DNA of 64,000 nucleotides. Origin: Drosophila miranda (taxonomy: Eukaryota; Arthropoda; Insecta; Diptera; Drosophilidae). The notes beneath the pieces are model-generated. The model saw only the letters and a list, made by a program, of their open reading frames with translations. It made no database searches and was not told the DNA's origin. A program made the position numbers and the translations under genes. The DNA lies in contig NC_046677.1 of NCBI RefSeq assembly GCF_003369915.1, positions 19,238,913 through 19,302,912 of the forward strand. The letters are read 5' to 3'. Below, piece by piece: positions 39,817 to 49,724 of this stretch (positions are counted from its first letter, which is position 1; each line of letters opens with the position of its first letter).

Positions 39817-42040
39817 CTAGAGCTTTTCCAAACGCTTCGGTCCATATAATAGGACATAGGCACAATGCCAATCTCCACCACCTGAAAGTCGTAAAATTTC
39901 ATCCGTGGCCACAGATGTAACTTCGTCATCGTCAAATTTAAACCAACTATCGCCGTTGGAACGAACCCAAGCCACATAGTGCCCGGATGAACTTGATCGA
40001 CCTTTATGAGTCAATACAGCTTGTAATGTATAGTATCCAGAATTATTACTTCCCAAATCATCGTCAAACCAAAATTGCTCATATTTCTTTTCGATGTCCT
40101 CTTCCTGTGCCCCATGTGGTTTGGGTGTTGCCAGCTCCATGCTTTTGTCTTCCAGATCCTTGAACTTCGATCGCATTGGACATAATTTTTGTTGCAATTC
40201 GGGTGTACACAACTCAAACGCGTCAAAGTCAATGGGGAATTTAATATCCTTCAATACTTTGGCATTTATGCCTTCTTTTCCCTTATATTGAAATCGTACG
40301 AATTGGACAGTAAGATAAGCTGGAAGTCGGCTAACTAAGTACTGAAAATTAAATAAACGTTAATAAAATTAAGTTATGCATTGAAAGATCTTACAGTTCT
40401 AATGTAGTGTGCGTCTCTTCCCAAAGTTTCAGATTTCTTGACCAATGGTTCCATCATTTTCTAAAAATTAATACAGGAGCCGTTAATGCATAGTCGTTGA
40501 TATTTGTAATATGTGGTGTTAACTACCGATTTAAGGCCGCTTTGCATGTACTTTACTTCCATTGAAATGAAGCAACTTAATTGCAAAAAATTCTCGGTTG
40601 TTACAGTAGCAGTTTCTTCTGGAGCTTCTTCAGTGCTCATTTTAACTTCAAAGGTTCCACCAAAGAATTGTTCAATAAATGACCTTTAAGTAAATAATAA
40701 AAACGATATAAACATATGTTTATATATGCATGAGCTACGGTGGATAGTACAGTATTTTTTTGCACAACTAAATACAATTTAATCGGATTTTTTATTAATG
40801 TTTGTATTGAGAACTTATAATAATTCGTTGCATGGAAGCTGCACACATGCACATATACACTGCAATAGCAGAATAGGCTGCCGGAGTCGTTGGATCCCCA
40901 TTCCAACAGGCAGAGAGAGGTTACAAGTCCTCGCACGAGAACACCTGGAGAAGATTTTGGCAAACGTCTCGTTCGAATCATTTTTCCTCCCTCACAAAAA
41001 TTACTCAGGACCGGTTTACATTCGCAAGCCACAGTTTGAATGATTTTAAATCGAAAGCGAACATTTGGGCTCATGCAAGTGTGTGTCCGTCAACGCTAAG
41101 TGAGTTTATATTGCATGATTCTCATATATGAGCGTTTTTGTTGGGAATGTACGAGTGAAGTTAGAAGTCATTAATTTACTTCATAAACTTACCCGTGTTG
41201 TGTTTTCTGAGTAATATTTTTAGATGGTTCTTGGCGAATTGGTAAAAGTTTTTGTTGCAGCATTTTTAGAATTTCCGACCAACACTCATTAGCATCTTGC
41301 TGCCTGTACGTGCCATTTTCTCCGGTCTGTGCAAATTGGGGGGATGCCCGGTGTAACGCCTGCAGCAGTACAATTGGAGTGACTGTTGCCCCCTTATCCA
41401 TCTGAGCAAAAACAGATTTCATTCCTGATGATATAGAAAAAGCTGTTGAGAGGGTGTCAGACCCCTCATTGGTAAAATTGCTTAGCGCATCACGAAGCTC
41501 AGGAACTGCTTTTAAGCATTGAATAGTGGCATTCATATAGCAGGTATTTCCAAGGTTTGTTAAACCGGCTGGTAGGCGCATCTATAATTTAATTTTAAAT
41601 AAAAAGCTGTAAGGACATGTAATGATTTCAGAAATACGCACTGCAGTCGCGGTTTCTGCTTCATTCATGTCTTCAATAAACTTAATTGGTGTTGTGGGTA
41701 CTTCTGGTACATCTTCTTTGCTACCCAATAATAACACGACAGCGCCCTACAAAATAAACATTGTGAATTGTAAGAATCATACTTCAAATTGCAACTTACA
41801 TCTTTTAACTGCAAGTTCCATTGCTCATTCTTAAGTATGCCACCTTTGCACATAACTTTTTGACGCTCTGGCTCAACACCAGTCAGAGCAAACAGTTGAG
41901 CTTTGAACAATATAGGATCTTCATCGGTGTTAACATCGATATCCGTAAAGAGTTCTCGTCCCCATTTTACTTTTACTGTAAATAATCGAATAAGTTTTTG
42001 CGTCAGAAAACATCTAATATGCACCTTTAAAAGAAGGCAT
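39817..42040 (-). CDS. Usp14: Usp14: proteasome-associated ubiquitin-specific protease
   Basis: Seven exons: 42040-42025, 41975-41800, 41746-41642, 41581-41193, 40683-40527, 40460-40395, 40341-39817. They give 477 aa, close to family length. The first exon is only 16 nt (MPSFK). An N-terminal ubiquitin-like domain (VKVKWGRELFTDIDV, FKAQLFALTGVEPERQKVM) targets the protein to the 26S proteasome. The USP domain carries Cys113 (GLTNLGNTCYMNAT), the QQDANECW block, the His box (SSSSGHYVAWV) and GGGDWHCAYVLLYGP. The enzyme trims ubiquitin chains at the proteasome base. Every junction keeps frame and matches remembered human USP14 organisation. The gene starts about 120 bp from the PLPP6-like gene on the other strand. 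Confidence 0.95.
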
Positions 42041-42165
42041 CGTAAACTCCTAGCTAAAATTCAAAGTCATACTAATTAAGAGAGGGATGTGTGAAGCAAC
42101 GATATATCTGAAAAAGCAAATGGAAGAGTAAAAAAAACATCGTCTGCGTGGGAACGTTGAAAATG
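42041..42165. promoter_or_regulatory. Short divergent interval between Usp14 and the PLPP6-like gene
   Basis: Only about 120 bp separate the Usp14 start codon (minus) from the earliest plausible start of the plus-strand phosphatase gene. The interval must hold both 5' UTRs and a compact shared promoter. No TATA box is evident. Inference from spacing only. Confidence 0.35.
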
Positions 42166-42565
42166 GTATTCGATACACGTCAAACACAGTTGTCGCAACC
42201 TTTAATTCATATATACGAAAACTGTTTATACCAGGGCCACGTTTTACGCTATTGCGTTTTGGCGAAAACGCCGCTTTATTTTACATACGATAAGCATAGG
42301 GGCGTAGTGGTGGCATAAAGTTGTGTACTTTTGCTCTTTAAAGCCCATTCGTGGAATACCCAATCCTCTTTTCCATTTCTTGTATTTTATGGAAAATATT
42401 AGAGTGAGCCGAGTCCCCTTAATGTGATTATTTGTCACCTCATAGAGTTACAATTTATATATGTACACATATGTCTAATTTATACAATGAAAACGGTTTG
42501 TGTGCATTTTAATTTATAGTTACATACTAATTTCTGGCATTAACAATACTTTTTTTACATTCCAG

Positions 42566-43162
42566 TCATCACGCATACTGAAATACACGTTAGAGAAAGA
42601 TGTGCAATGGACAAATTATTGCGTATCACTTCTATCTAAGTATTCATTCTTTAAGTCTTTAAAGATAAACTGTAAATTTCTAGAAATATCCTGTGATGGT
42701 ATTGCCTGGTTGATTACTTGGACTGCTTTCATATGGATAATGAATTCAAAAGCATTACTTCAAATGCAAGTAAATATGCTTGTAGGACTTATACTTGATA
42801 TTGTCGTCGTAGCCGTGATAAAGTCATTCGTGCGCCGAAGAAGACCGGTAGCAATAAAAGATACGTTGGTAATAGGACCCGATAAATTTAGTTTTCCCTC
42901 TGGCCACGCATCTAGAGCATTTTATGTACTTATATTTTTTACAAAATTATATTCTCTGAATTTTGTATTTTTAATGCCTCTTACGGCTTGGGCTGTAAGC
43001 GTAGCTCTATCACGACTGATTTTACAGCGTCATTACATATTGGACATTTTCGCTGGAGCAATCATTGGAGTTCTTGAAGCAAGATTTCTTGAATTCATTT
43101 GGATCAGTGAAACATTTGCTATAAATATTGCTGGTCTTGTGTCTGGTTCAGAAGAAATATAA
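42566..43162 (+). CDS. PLPP6-type polyisoprenoid/presqualene diphosphate phosphatase (PAP2 family), main exon
   Basis: The exon encodes 198 residues with all three PAP2 motifs: KSFVRRRRP (C1), FPSGHAS (C2) and SRLILQRHYILD (C3), where the two His and the Arg/Asp form the phosphatase site. About four membrane helices surround them. Together with VQWTNYC and EISCDGIAWLI, the layout is that of PLPP6 (presqualene diphosphate phosphatase of the ER membrane). The reading frame has no ATG before the acceptor TTCCAG at 42565, so the start lies in an upstream exon. The simplest candidate is an ATG at 42163 followed at once by a GTATTC donor (in phase), giving 199 aa, but this is a guess. Poly(A) signal AATAAA at 43190. 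Confidence 0.88.
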   Translation, partial: SSRILKYTLEKDVQWTNYCVSLLSKYSFFKSLKINCKFLEISCDGIAWLITWTAFIWIMNSKALLQMQVNMLVGLILDIVVVAVIKSFVRRRRPVAIKDTLVIGPDKFSFPSGHASRAFYVLIFFTKLYSLNFVFLMPLTAWAVSVALSRLILQRHYILDIFAGAIIGVLEARFLEFIWISETFAINIAGLVSGSEEI

Positions 43163-43199
43163 AATTAACATTTTTTTGGGCAAATATGTAATAAAGACA

Positions 43200-44840
43200 C
43201 GCGTTAACGTAAATACACTTATCGTATTTTATATATGTATACTTCACTTGTAAATAGAAATATGTATGTGCATACTATGTGTTGTATGTACACATATTTA
43301 GCTCCAAAGTAATAAAAGAGTTTATTAGTTTTCCTAATCATAGGCAAATAGCTTTATCTACAGCATATGTTTCTTAAAAGCACTCTCAATTGTACGATTT
43401 GAATACAAAGATTATAAACACGAAGTCAGTAGAAAATGTGCCTTGAAATAAATTTATTACCCTCCTAATTGGAGTTTCAAACCAAAAACAATATAATAGT
43501 AAGATGAGTAACATGCAGTCACTCAAAAATAGTCAGCGTTGAATACATTCAGCTCATTCGGATCACTTTTATTCGTAGGGTGTAAATTGCTTTTCTCATA
43601 CTCATAAAAGAGGTTTAGAACGTTGAATAAACTCAGAATAAACTAGGATGAGTGATTTAAAATCAGCAGCTCAATCAACTGTGTATCCGTCAACGCAAAG
43701 ATTCAGGTGATTTTCATGTGTGGACGTTTTAGCAATTACCCTATTACCTGGTGAGTACCTGTACAAGCCTGTACTTGCGCAAAGCAGCTGATTTGCAAGC
43801 CGAAAACATTTCCAGGCAATTTTTAAGGCCACTGAATTTTGTGTCGGGCATTCGAAAATCCTTTTACGCTTGAACAAGTATGATAATAAAATTGCAAAAT
43901 TAATATGCATTAGCTTAGCTAAATCAATGAAAATATATATTACTAGTGGGCAAGCCCCATGCACACTCGCTTTGCCAGTCTCGCCAACCCACATCTCACT
44001 TGCTTGAGCAACAAAAAAATATCTTGCATAGAATGCGATTTATCAAGAATTAAAATGTCGGTCATTTGTATCTGTGAGATACAGTTCTATCTGTAATATA
44101 CATTTGTATCTGCAAATACATTTATATCTACTGGATATATTTCTATCTGTGAGATTCATTTGCATCTGTGACATACATTTGTATCTGTAAAAATAAAATT
44201 TAGGACAACGAACAGTTTTAAACAAAAGATAGATGTATTAACTAATTGATATATCAAATTATCAATATTAACGTCGGAGTAGGCAGATTTGGCATTGCTA
44301 TTCCTATGGACTATCGTCAATCGCCAACGTCTGTACTACACGGCCAATGTACATAGCCAGCAATCCAAACGCTCACAAATGGCATCGCGTACGAGTCAAA
44401 TGCGAGACTTAACCCGCATGATAGCTTTATGGGAAAATCATGCAGTTAGAGCGAGAGAAATATATGCATAAGGCTTGCGAATTGAGCTGGGAGCAGCGCG
44501 ACCTTAGAGATTATCGATTGTTACATTGTTCAGATCCAATTTTTATAATTTAACACGCTGTGCGAGTTGGAAAACATAATTTTGTCCCAAATACTACGCT
44601 GCTCTTCGACTGATAACTGGGAGACGTGACTAGAGGCGGGTACCAACACTTTGTACCAAAGTCTAATGTCATACGGCCATAAGTATTGATGAACGAAGAA
44701 ATCAAATCGACATACATATCGTAAATTGGAAAGCTAACATTTAAGCATACTTGAAACCGGGAGAAGTTTTTTCATAAGTTTATATTTAGTACCAAAGAGT
44801 CATCGAAGAAGTAAACTGGTTTCTTTATTAGGCCACATAC
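43200..44840. other. Intergenic DNA, no gene recognised
   Basis: AT-rich spacer between the phosphatase gene and the small secreted-protein gene. Apart from the 19-bp minisatellite at 44061-44190 I see no repeat class or supported reading frame. Confidence 0.45.
44061..44190 (+). repeat. 19-bp minisatellite, about 6.5 units
   Basis: Successive units start ATCTGTGAGATACAGTTCT, ATCTGTAATATACATTTGT, ATCTGCAAATACATTTAT, ATCTACTGGATATATTTCT, ATCTGTGAGATTCATTTGC, ATCTGTGACATACATTTGT. The unit is about 19 bp with an ATCT..ACATTTGT consensus, and the copies have diverged. Confidence 0.8.
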
Positions 44841-44858
44841 TTGATATTTGTACTAATA

Positions 44859-45152
44859 ATGTTGAATTTAAGCATGGTGTTAAAATACTATTTTTCTGCT
44901 GCAGCTATTGCTATATTTTTGTGGTCTCCCGTACTGAGTCAGAATGTTAGGGGAAAGTTTGTTGAAAATCCGAAGCAGCTCTCGCTTAGCCCAGGAGATG
45001 ACATAAATACCCCAAGCTTTGTCAGAATTGTGTTGATGCGTTTAATATATGGCATTGCATCCAGCATGGGAATTGAAGATCGGCTTGAAGAAACATTTAA
45101 TGGCGCTTTCGTACCTCCAAACGCCGAAGATGCCTTTGGATTTGATGAATAA
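44859..45152 (+). CDS. Small predicted secreted protein, 97 aa, unknown function
   Basis: Single open exon from ATG 44859 (a second ATG at 44874 would give 92 aa). The N-terminus MVLKYYFSAAAIAIFLW, followed by SPVLSQ, looks like a signal peptide with cleavage after SQ. The mature part is about 65 residues with no Cys, an amphipathic stretch (FVRIVLMRLIYGIASSMGI) and an acidic tail (PPNAEDAFGFDE). I do not recognise a family. A TTATTAG sequence at 44826-44832 could be a splice acceptor of a non-coding first exon. AATAAA at 45217 supports an expressed gene. Signal peptide plus a clean 3' signal make it more credible than a random frame. Confidence 0.62.
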   Translation: MLNLSMVLKYYFSAAAIAIFLWSPVLSQNVRGKFVENPKQLSLSPGDDINTPSFVRIVLMRLIYGIASSMGIEDRLEETFNGAFVPPNAEDAFGFDE

Positions 45153-45222
45153 AGATTATGCATTTATAGTATGTTTAGACTAAGTTATAATGATCACAAA
45201 TGATAATGACCAAACAAATAAA

Positions 45223-45720
45223 GACTATGATAGCCCCTTCTGTAACATTTTGGTTGCATGGTCGGCAAAAAAAATATATTAGCATTTAATAGAGTGATTA
45301 CAAGCCATACAATGAAATGACAATATCAAAGTGATAAAAACCACAAAGATCTGTGTAAAATTATAAATTAATAATAGAAAAATCACAATAGAACATCTGC
45401 TAAAATTCGGTTTATCCTCCCAAGCAACTCAAACAAAAATATTTTTTAACAATAATCATATTTCATTACCATACAGCCCCTCTCCATAAAGTTCCTAAAG
45501 TAAAAAAATATTTAAACAAATATTTATTTTAGTCTAAAACATATTAAGTAAATACAGTAATACAAAAAAGAATAAATATAGCCGAAGGTCATTGTTGACA
45601 TCTTAAGTTAGTTAACTATTTCTGAACTGCAAATAAATAAAGTATATATCAAAGTTATTTCGTGTTGATTTTGACATCACTTGGCATTCTGATAAGAGGA
45701 AAACGAAATGAATTCGAATT
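45223..45720. other. Spacer, nothing recognised
   Basis: AT-rich DNA between the small secreted-protein gene and the LINE insertion site. Confidence 0.5.
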
Positions 45721-45732
45721 ACTCGAATTATT
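45721..45732. repeat. Target-site duplication, left copy
   Basis: ACTCGAATTATT, followed immediately by the T tract that is the minus-strand poly(A) tail of the LINE. Identical to 47762-47773. Confidence 0.8.
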
Positions 45733-47761
45733 ATTATTTTTTTTTTTCATGTGGAAAATTTGTATTTTATTGTAAACAAGTTTACTGCTACCTTTCGTGG
45801 CAACTTAATCTAGTTTTACATTTAAGGGGAAAAACAATTGATCACAGGAGATACATACTTAAACTTAATGTTACATATATGGAGTAGGTACATACATTAT
45901 TTAGAATATTTACAAAAAGTTAATGAGATGTTATAGGAGGGATCTAGTAGGGAGATCCAGTGGATGACTCCTTTTGAGTCTTCTTTTCCTTAACGGGTTA
46001 ATTAGACGTCTGGCTAGCGCATTAGGGTGACCACCAAGTCGTTGCAAGTACCTTGCTGCATGTAATTGTATAACATCGCCCACTTTGGGAACCTTTAGGT
46101 CCCTCTCGATGTCGCTGTTTCGTATGTACCATGGAGCATTGCATATGCGTCGTAGAATTTTTGACTGAGCAACTCTAATTTTATTTAAGTTGGTTTTTGA
46201 CGCGATGCCGTAAACTTGAAGTGCGTATTTCCATATGGGGCTGAGGATGGACTTGTATATCGTGACTTTGCTGTACAGCGATAGCTTATTTCTTGGTGCA
46301 AGTAGCCACGCCATCTTTCCCGCTTTCGCCATCACAGACTGTCGAACCATGGTAGTATGGGTTTTGAAATTTAGTGACCTGTCGAGTACAACACCCAGGT
46401 ATTTGTACGAGCTCTTGTGCGTAAGTGTGGAGCCCAGCATAATAATGCCTCCGCAAGAAAGTGTTCTAGTAGCAAAAGTAACATTAGCACATTTGCTGCT
46501 GTTGATGCCTATGTTCCATTTCTGAGCCCAGACCTCAAAGCTGCTCACATATTGTTGCAGAGCTTCCGTAGCTAGATTTATGCTTGGACTTCTGGTCAGC
46601 ACTGCAGTGTCATCCGCGTAGGTTGCTATCAACACATCGTCCTCGTCCAACCCAGTTATTACCCTTGAGGAAGGCATATCGGCTGTATATAGGGTATATA
46701 ACGTTGGTCTAAGAACGCTGCCTTGTGGGACGCCTGCACAGATTTGGGGCTTCGATGATTTTGCTCCATTTACAACAACTCTAAAACTTCTGTCCATTAG
46801 AAAGCTACTCACCAGCTGGAATAGCTGCGGCGGCAATATGTTTCTCAGCTTAAAGAGGAGGCCATCATGCCACACCCTGTCAAACGCTTGTTGAATGTCC
46901 ATAAACACAGCTACCGAATACATTTTTTGCTCCATTGCATCAAGCGCGAAGTTGACCACTCGATGAAGTTGTTCTGGCGTGCCGTGACCTTGTCTAAATC
47001 CAAACTGCCACTTTGGAATTCTTTTCTTTACAGGTTCAAGCTGCATGATGCGGTTCAGTATCATTCTTTCCGCCATCTTCCCTAGCGCTGAGAGCAGGCT
47101 AATTGGTCTGTAGCCATCGACTTCTGTGTGTTGTTTTTCTGGCTTAGGTACCATGGAGATTAGCGCCATCTTCCAGCAGGTAGGAAAGTGTCCTATCCTA
47201 AGAATGCTGTTGAGGAGCAGCACTATAAATAGCAGCGCTTTTTTAGGCAGAAGTTTTAAAGTCCTGTTGTCCAGCAGGTCCTCACCAGGGGATTTTTTGG
47301 CCTTCAGCTTCTTAATTTGCTGCACCACCTCTTGAAATGTGACTGGGCTTGCTGGCAAGGACATTTGAAATGGCATTTCCAATTGTAGCTCGACGGCCCT
47401 TCGTGTAACAGCAGACGTAAGATTAAATGGCTTAAATCTTTGCTCTAAACTGTCTGCGAAGATATCAGCCTTTTGCTGACTGGAGTAGCACCAACCGCCT
47501 GCTGGATTTTTAATTGGCGATTTAGGCATGACTACTCTTTTAAATCGGCTTGTAAGCTTCCAGAGAGTATAGTTGAAAGATGCATCGGGGCCAGCTTTTT
47601 CTAAAATGTTATCAATGCTCGTCTGCTTGACTTTTGCAAGAACCTTTTGCAAACGGTTTGATAGTCTCAAGTAGATTTGATGAACTCGAGTATCACCCGT
47701 TCTCGCATACTCTCTTCTTACTCTTCTTTTCAGGCGCAGGAGAGCTACGGCACTTGGGGGA
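45733..47761 (-). mobile_element. Young 5'-truncated jockey-clade LINE insertion
   Basis: About 2.03 kb bounded by identical 12-bp direct repeats (45721-45732 and 47762-47773). It ends in a poly(A)-like tract (AAAAAAAAAAATAATA on the minus strand, about 45748-45733). The reading frame for the reverse transcriptase is open from the truncation point to its stop at 45931. Endonuclease and ORF1 are absent, as expected for 5' truncation during target-primed reverse transcription. The intact frame and perfect target duplication point to a recent insertion. Confidence 0.9.
45931..47761 (-). CDS. LINE ORF2 reverse transcriptase, N-terminally truncated
   Basis: About 610 residues of jockey-type ORF2 lie within the element; the open frame runs on to 47808, but that extra N-terminal stretch is flanking DNA. 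RT blocks in order: KKSPGEDLLDNRTLKLLP, MVPKPEKQ.., GYRPISLLSALGKMAERMI, WQFGFRQGHGTPEQLHR, FMDIQQAFDRVWHDGLLFKL, GVPQGSVL, the catalytic ATYADDTAVL (YADD at 46620-46609), WNIGINSSKC and YKYLGVVLDRSLNF. No in-frame stop is seen. The apurinic endonuclease domain that precedes RT is missing, so the copy cannot retrotranspose by itself. Confidence 0.88.
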
Positions 47762-47773
47762 ACTCGAATTATT
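47762..47773. repeat. Target-site duplication, right copy
   Basis: ACTCGAATTATT at the 5' truncation boundary of the LINE, matching 45721-45732. Confidence 0.8.
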
Positions 47774-47989
47774 GTGTGCCCTTTTTGTGTACATATGAAC
47801 CAGAGCACTTTGTGTTATAATTTTTAAACTATCTAGGCTTCGAATAAAAATCAAAACTATACTGATCGACATTTATTCAAACTTAAATTTGTAAGTTTTC
47901 TTTTATTATTTGTTCTCATCAAAGAAAACGAAGTTTCCACAACCAGTGGCTGACCTACGGGCCCAAACATTTCCATGTCCTCATCCATG

Positions 47990-48520
47990 CCTAACTCTAT
48001 CTTGCAGGTTTTTCATTTCAAGCTCAGTAGTTGACATACCAGACATACTTAAATATGTATTTCATTGGACCCATTCATTCGAATTTTATAATTTTTTTCT
48101 AACTGTTGCCATCGATATGTTTACAATGCTCCGTTTTTCATTTACTTTTGTGTTTCGTTTTCAGCCAAAACGTTTCGTTTTCGTTTTAGGGCTCTCCAGT
48201 TTTCACATATTATTGCTGTTTGCACCAAAAAGAAAATTGTTGTTGCCCTGGCCAATTTTTTTCCGAGCCAAATTTGAGGTTGGGTTAAAATAAAATTATT
48301 TATAAAGAAAGCAAAAGTTAAATTACCCTGATATAGGTGTCAAGTTTATGTTAATGCATCAATAAGTCATCTATTTTTTTCCTTTTGCAATTAAGCTTCG
48401 TTTCGTTGTATAAAAAACCGTTTACTTTTAATTTCGTCAACGAAAATGTTTTCGTTTTGAAAACGAATAAATCTTGCGGAATGTGAAAACGGGACCCCCA
48501 ATTTATGTGTATTCAAAAGT
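47990..48520 (+). repeat. Dispersed repeat family A, copy 3 (longest)
   Basis: Contains GTTTTCAGCCAAAACGTTTC near 48160 and GTCATCTATTTTTTTCC near 48368. It also has the self-complementary TTTTCGTTTTGAAAACGA at 48449-48466, joining the blocks seen separately at 10366-10620 and 32690-33090. Confidence 0.6.
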
Positions 48521-48754
48521 AAATCGGAAAACTTTTGTGAATGTGAAAAACGGAGCCTGGCTGATTATCATCGTTTCTGGCAAACAAAAACAGCAGCGTT
48601 TCGCAAAAATATAATTGCTTGATTTTTAGCAAAATGTCGGCCGAAAGTGCGCGATTAAGAAGACAAAGACATGTTAAATTCAACAGCGGTGCATGTAACA
48701 GCATGCAAAATGAAAATTAAATTTATAAATGTGGCGGGAAATAGCTGTCTTTAA

Positions 48755-48900
48755 CAATCGTAGGTATTACGCACAAATTTATATCTTTCCAACGTTCCGA
48801 TAACCAAATCAGGCTGAGTCAGCTGTTAAACGAAAAGACGAAGTGTTGTTGCCCTGATCAATTATTTCAGAGCAATATTTAATTGGGTTAAAAAAAAATG
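48755..48900 (+). repeat. Dispersed repeat family A, fragment
   Basis: Carries AGGCTGAGTCAGCTGTTAAA, then CGAAGTGTTGTTGCCCTGATC and AATTATTTCAGAGCAATATT, matching 32919-32990 and 10350-10410. It lies 235 bp after the end of copy 3 in the same orientation. Confidence 0.55.
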
Positions 48901-48924
48901 GATAAAAAAGTCACAAACTGCATA

Positions 48925-49030
48925 GACGCTTGATCAGCATTAATAGTCGAGTCGATACAGCTATGTCTGTCTGTCCGTCGGTGTTGTTGGTCGCCTAGTT
49001 CTCAGAGACAACACGTGGTTTTACAACCGA
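48925..49030 (+). repeat. DINE-1/INE-1 fragment
   Basis: TTGATCAGCATTAATAGTCG, then ATACAGCTATGTCTGTCTGT followed by CCGTCGG and GCCTAGTTCTCAGAGACA. Confidence 0.65.
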
Positions 49031-49597
49031 ATTTGGTCTGTACACCGGACCTGTTCCTGTAACACTAAGTCAAATTGCACACTATATGAGCAAAGATAAC
49101 ACACTGGACGTTGGAACATAATGTGAATAATTGGAGCATCAGTATAATCATTAATTTCACACAAAATTTGTCACGGCTTATAATTTCAATGAAATTATTA
49201 TATATTTAGAATTATAATTCATTATAATTTAGAACCTGAAAAAAGCTAGACGGCAAGCTTTTAACTTGAGACGGGATTAAAACAAATGAAATCATAAATT
49301 ATGGTGACGCAGATAAATCGGAAATTAAATAACCTTTCATTTACTGTAAGACACTCTATGAGTGAAATATTTTTTAGAGGTGTGTTCAGTCAAATCTCTA
49401 GCCATGGTGGTAGAGAACTAGAAACCAGCCGAGGGACCCTTCTGTATCTCTACTTAAGTCAGTTGGAATTCTGTTAGAACGGATTTCTGTAGCACCCTGA
49501 TATAAAAAGTAACCATACATACATATTTTCAGAATTTATGTCAGAAAGCCAAAAACTCTCGAAACGATCAGACGTTCTAAGAAGGTTTACTGTAGTT

Positions 49598-49603
49598 TAT
49601 AAA
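49598..49603 (+). promoter_or_regulatory. Possible TATA box of the serine protease homologue gene
   Basis: TATAAAAG lies 127 bp before the chosen ATG (49725). No clear initiator was identified, so this is tentative. Confidence 0.3.
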
Positions 49604-49724
49604 AGCTTAAAAGATAAGAGATATCTTGGTGAAGATTTTTAGTTCTCCTGCCATAATCTTGCAAACGGACCGGAAAGATAGTCTGTGTCTTCATAGAAAA
49701 TATAAGCTATATTTCGAAATAGAA

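Noticed and set aside
44061-44190. CRISPR-like array
   Set aside because: Units are contiguous without unique spacers; it is a eukaryotic minisatellite.
47762-47808. N-terminal 15 residues of the LINE open frame
   Set aside because: They lie outside the target-site duplication and are flanking host DNA read in frame by chance.
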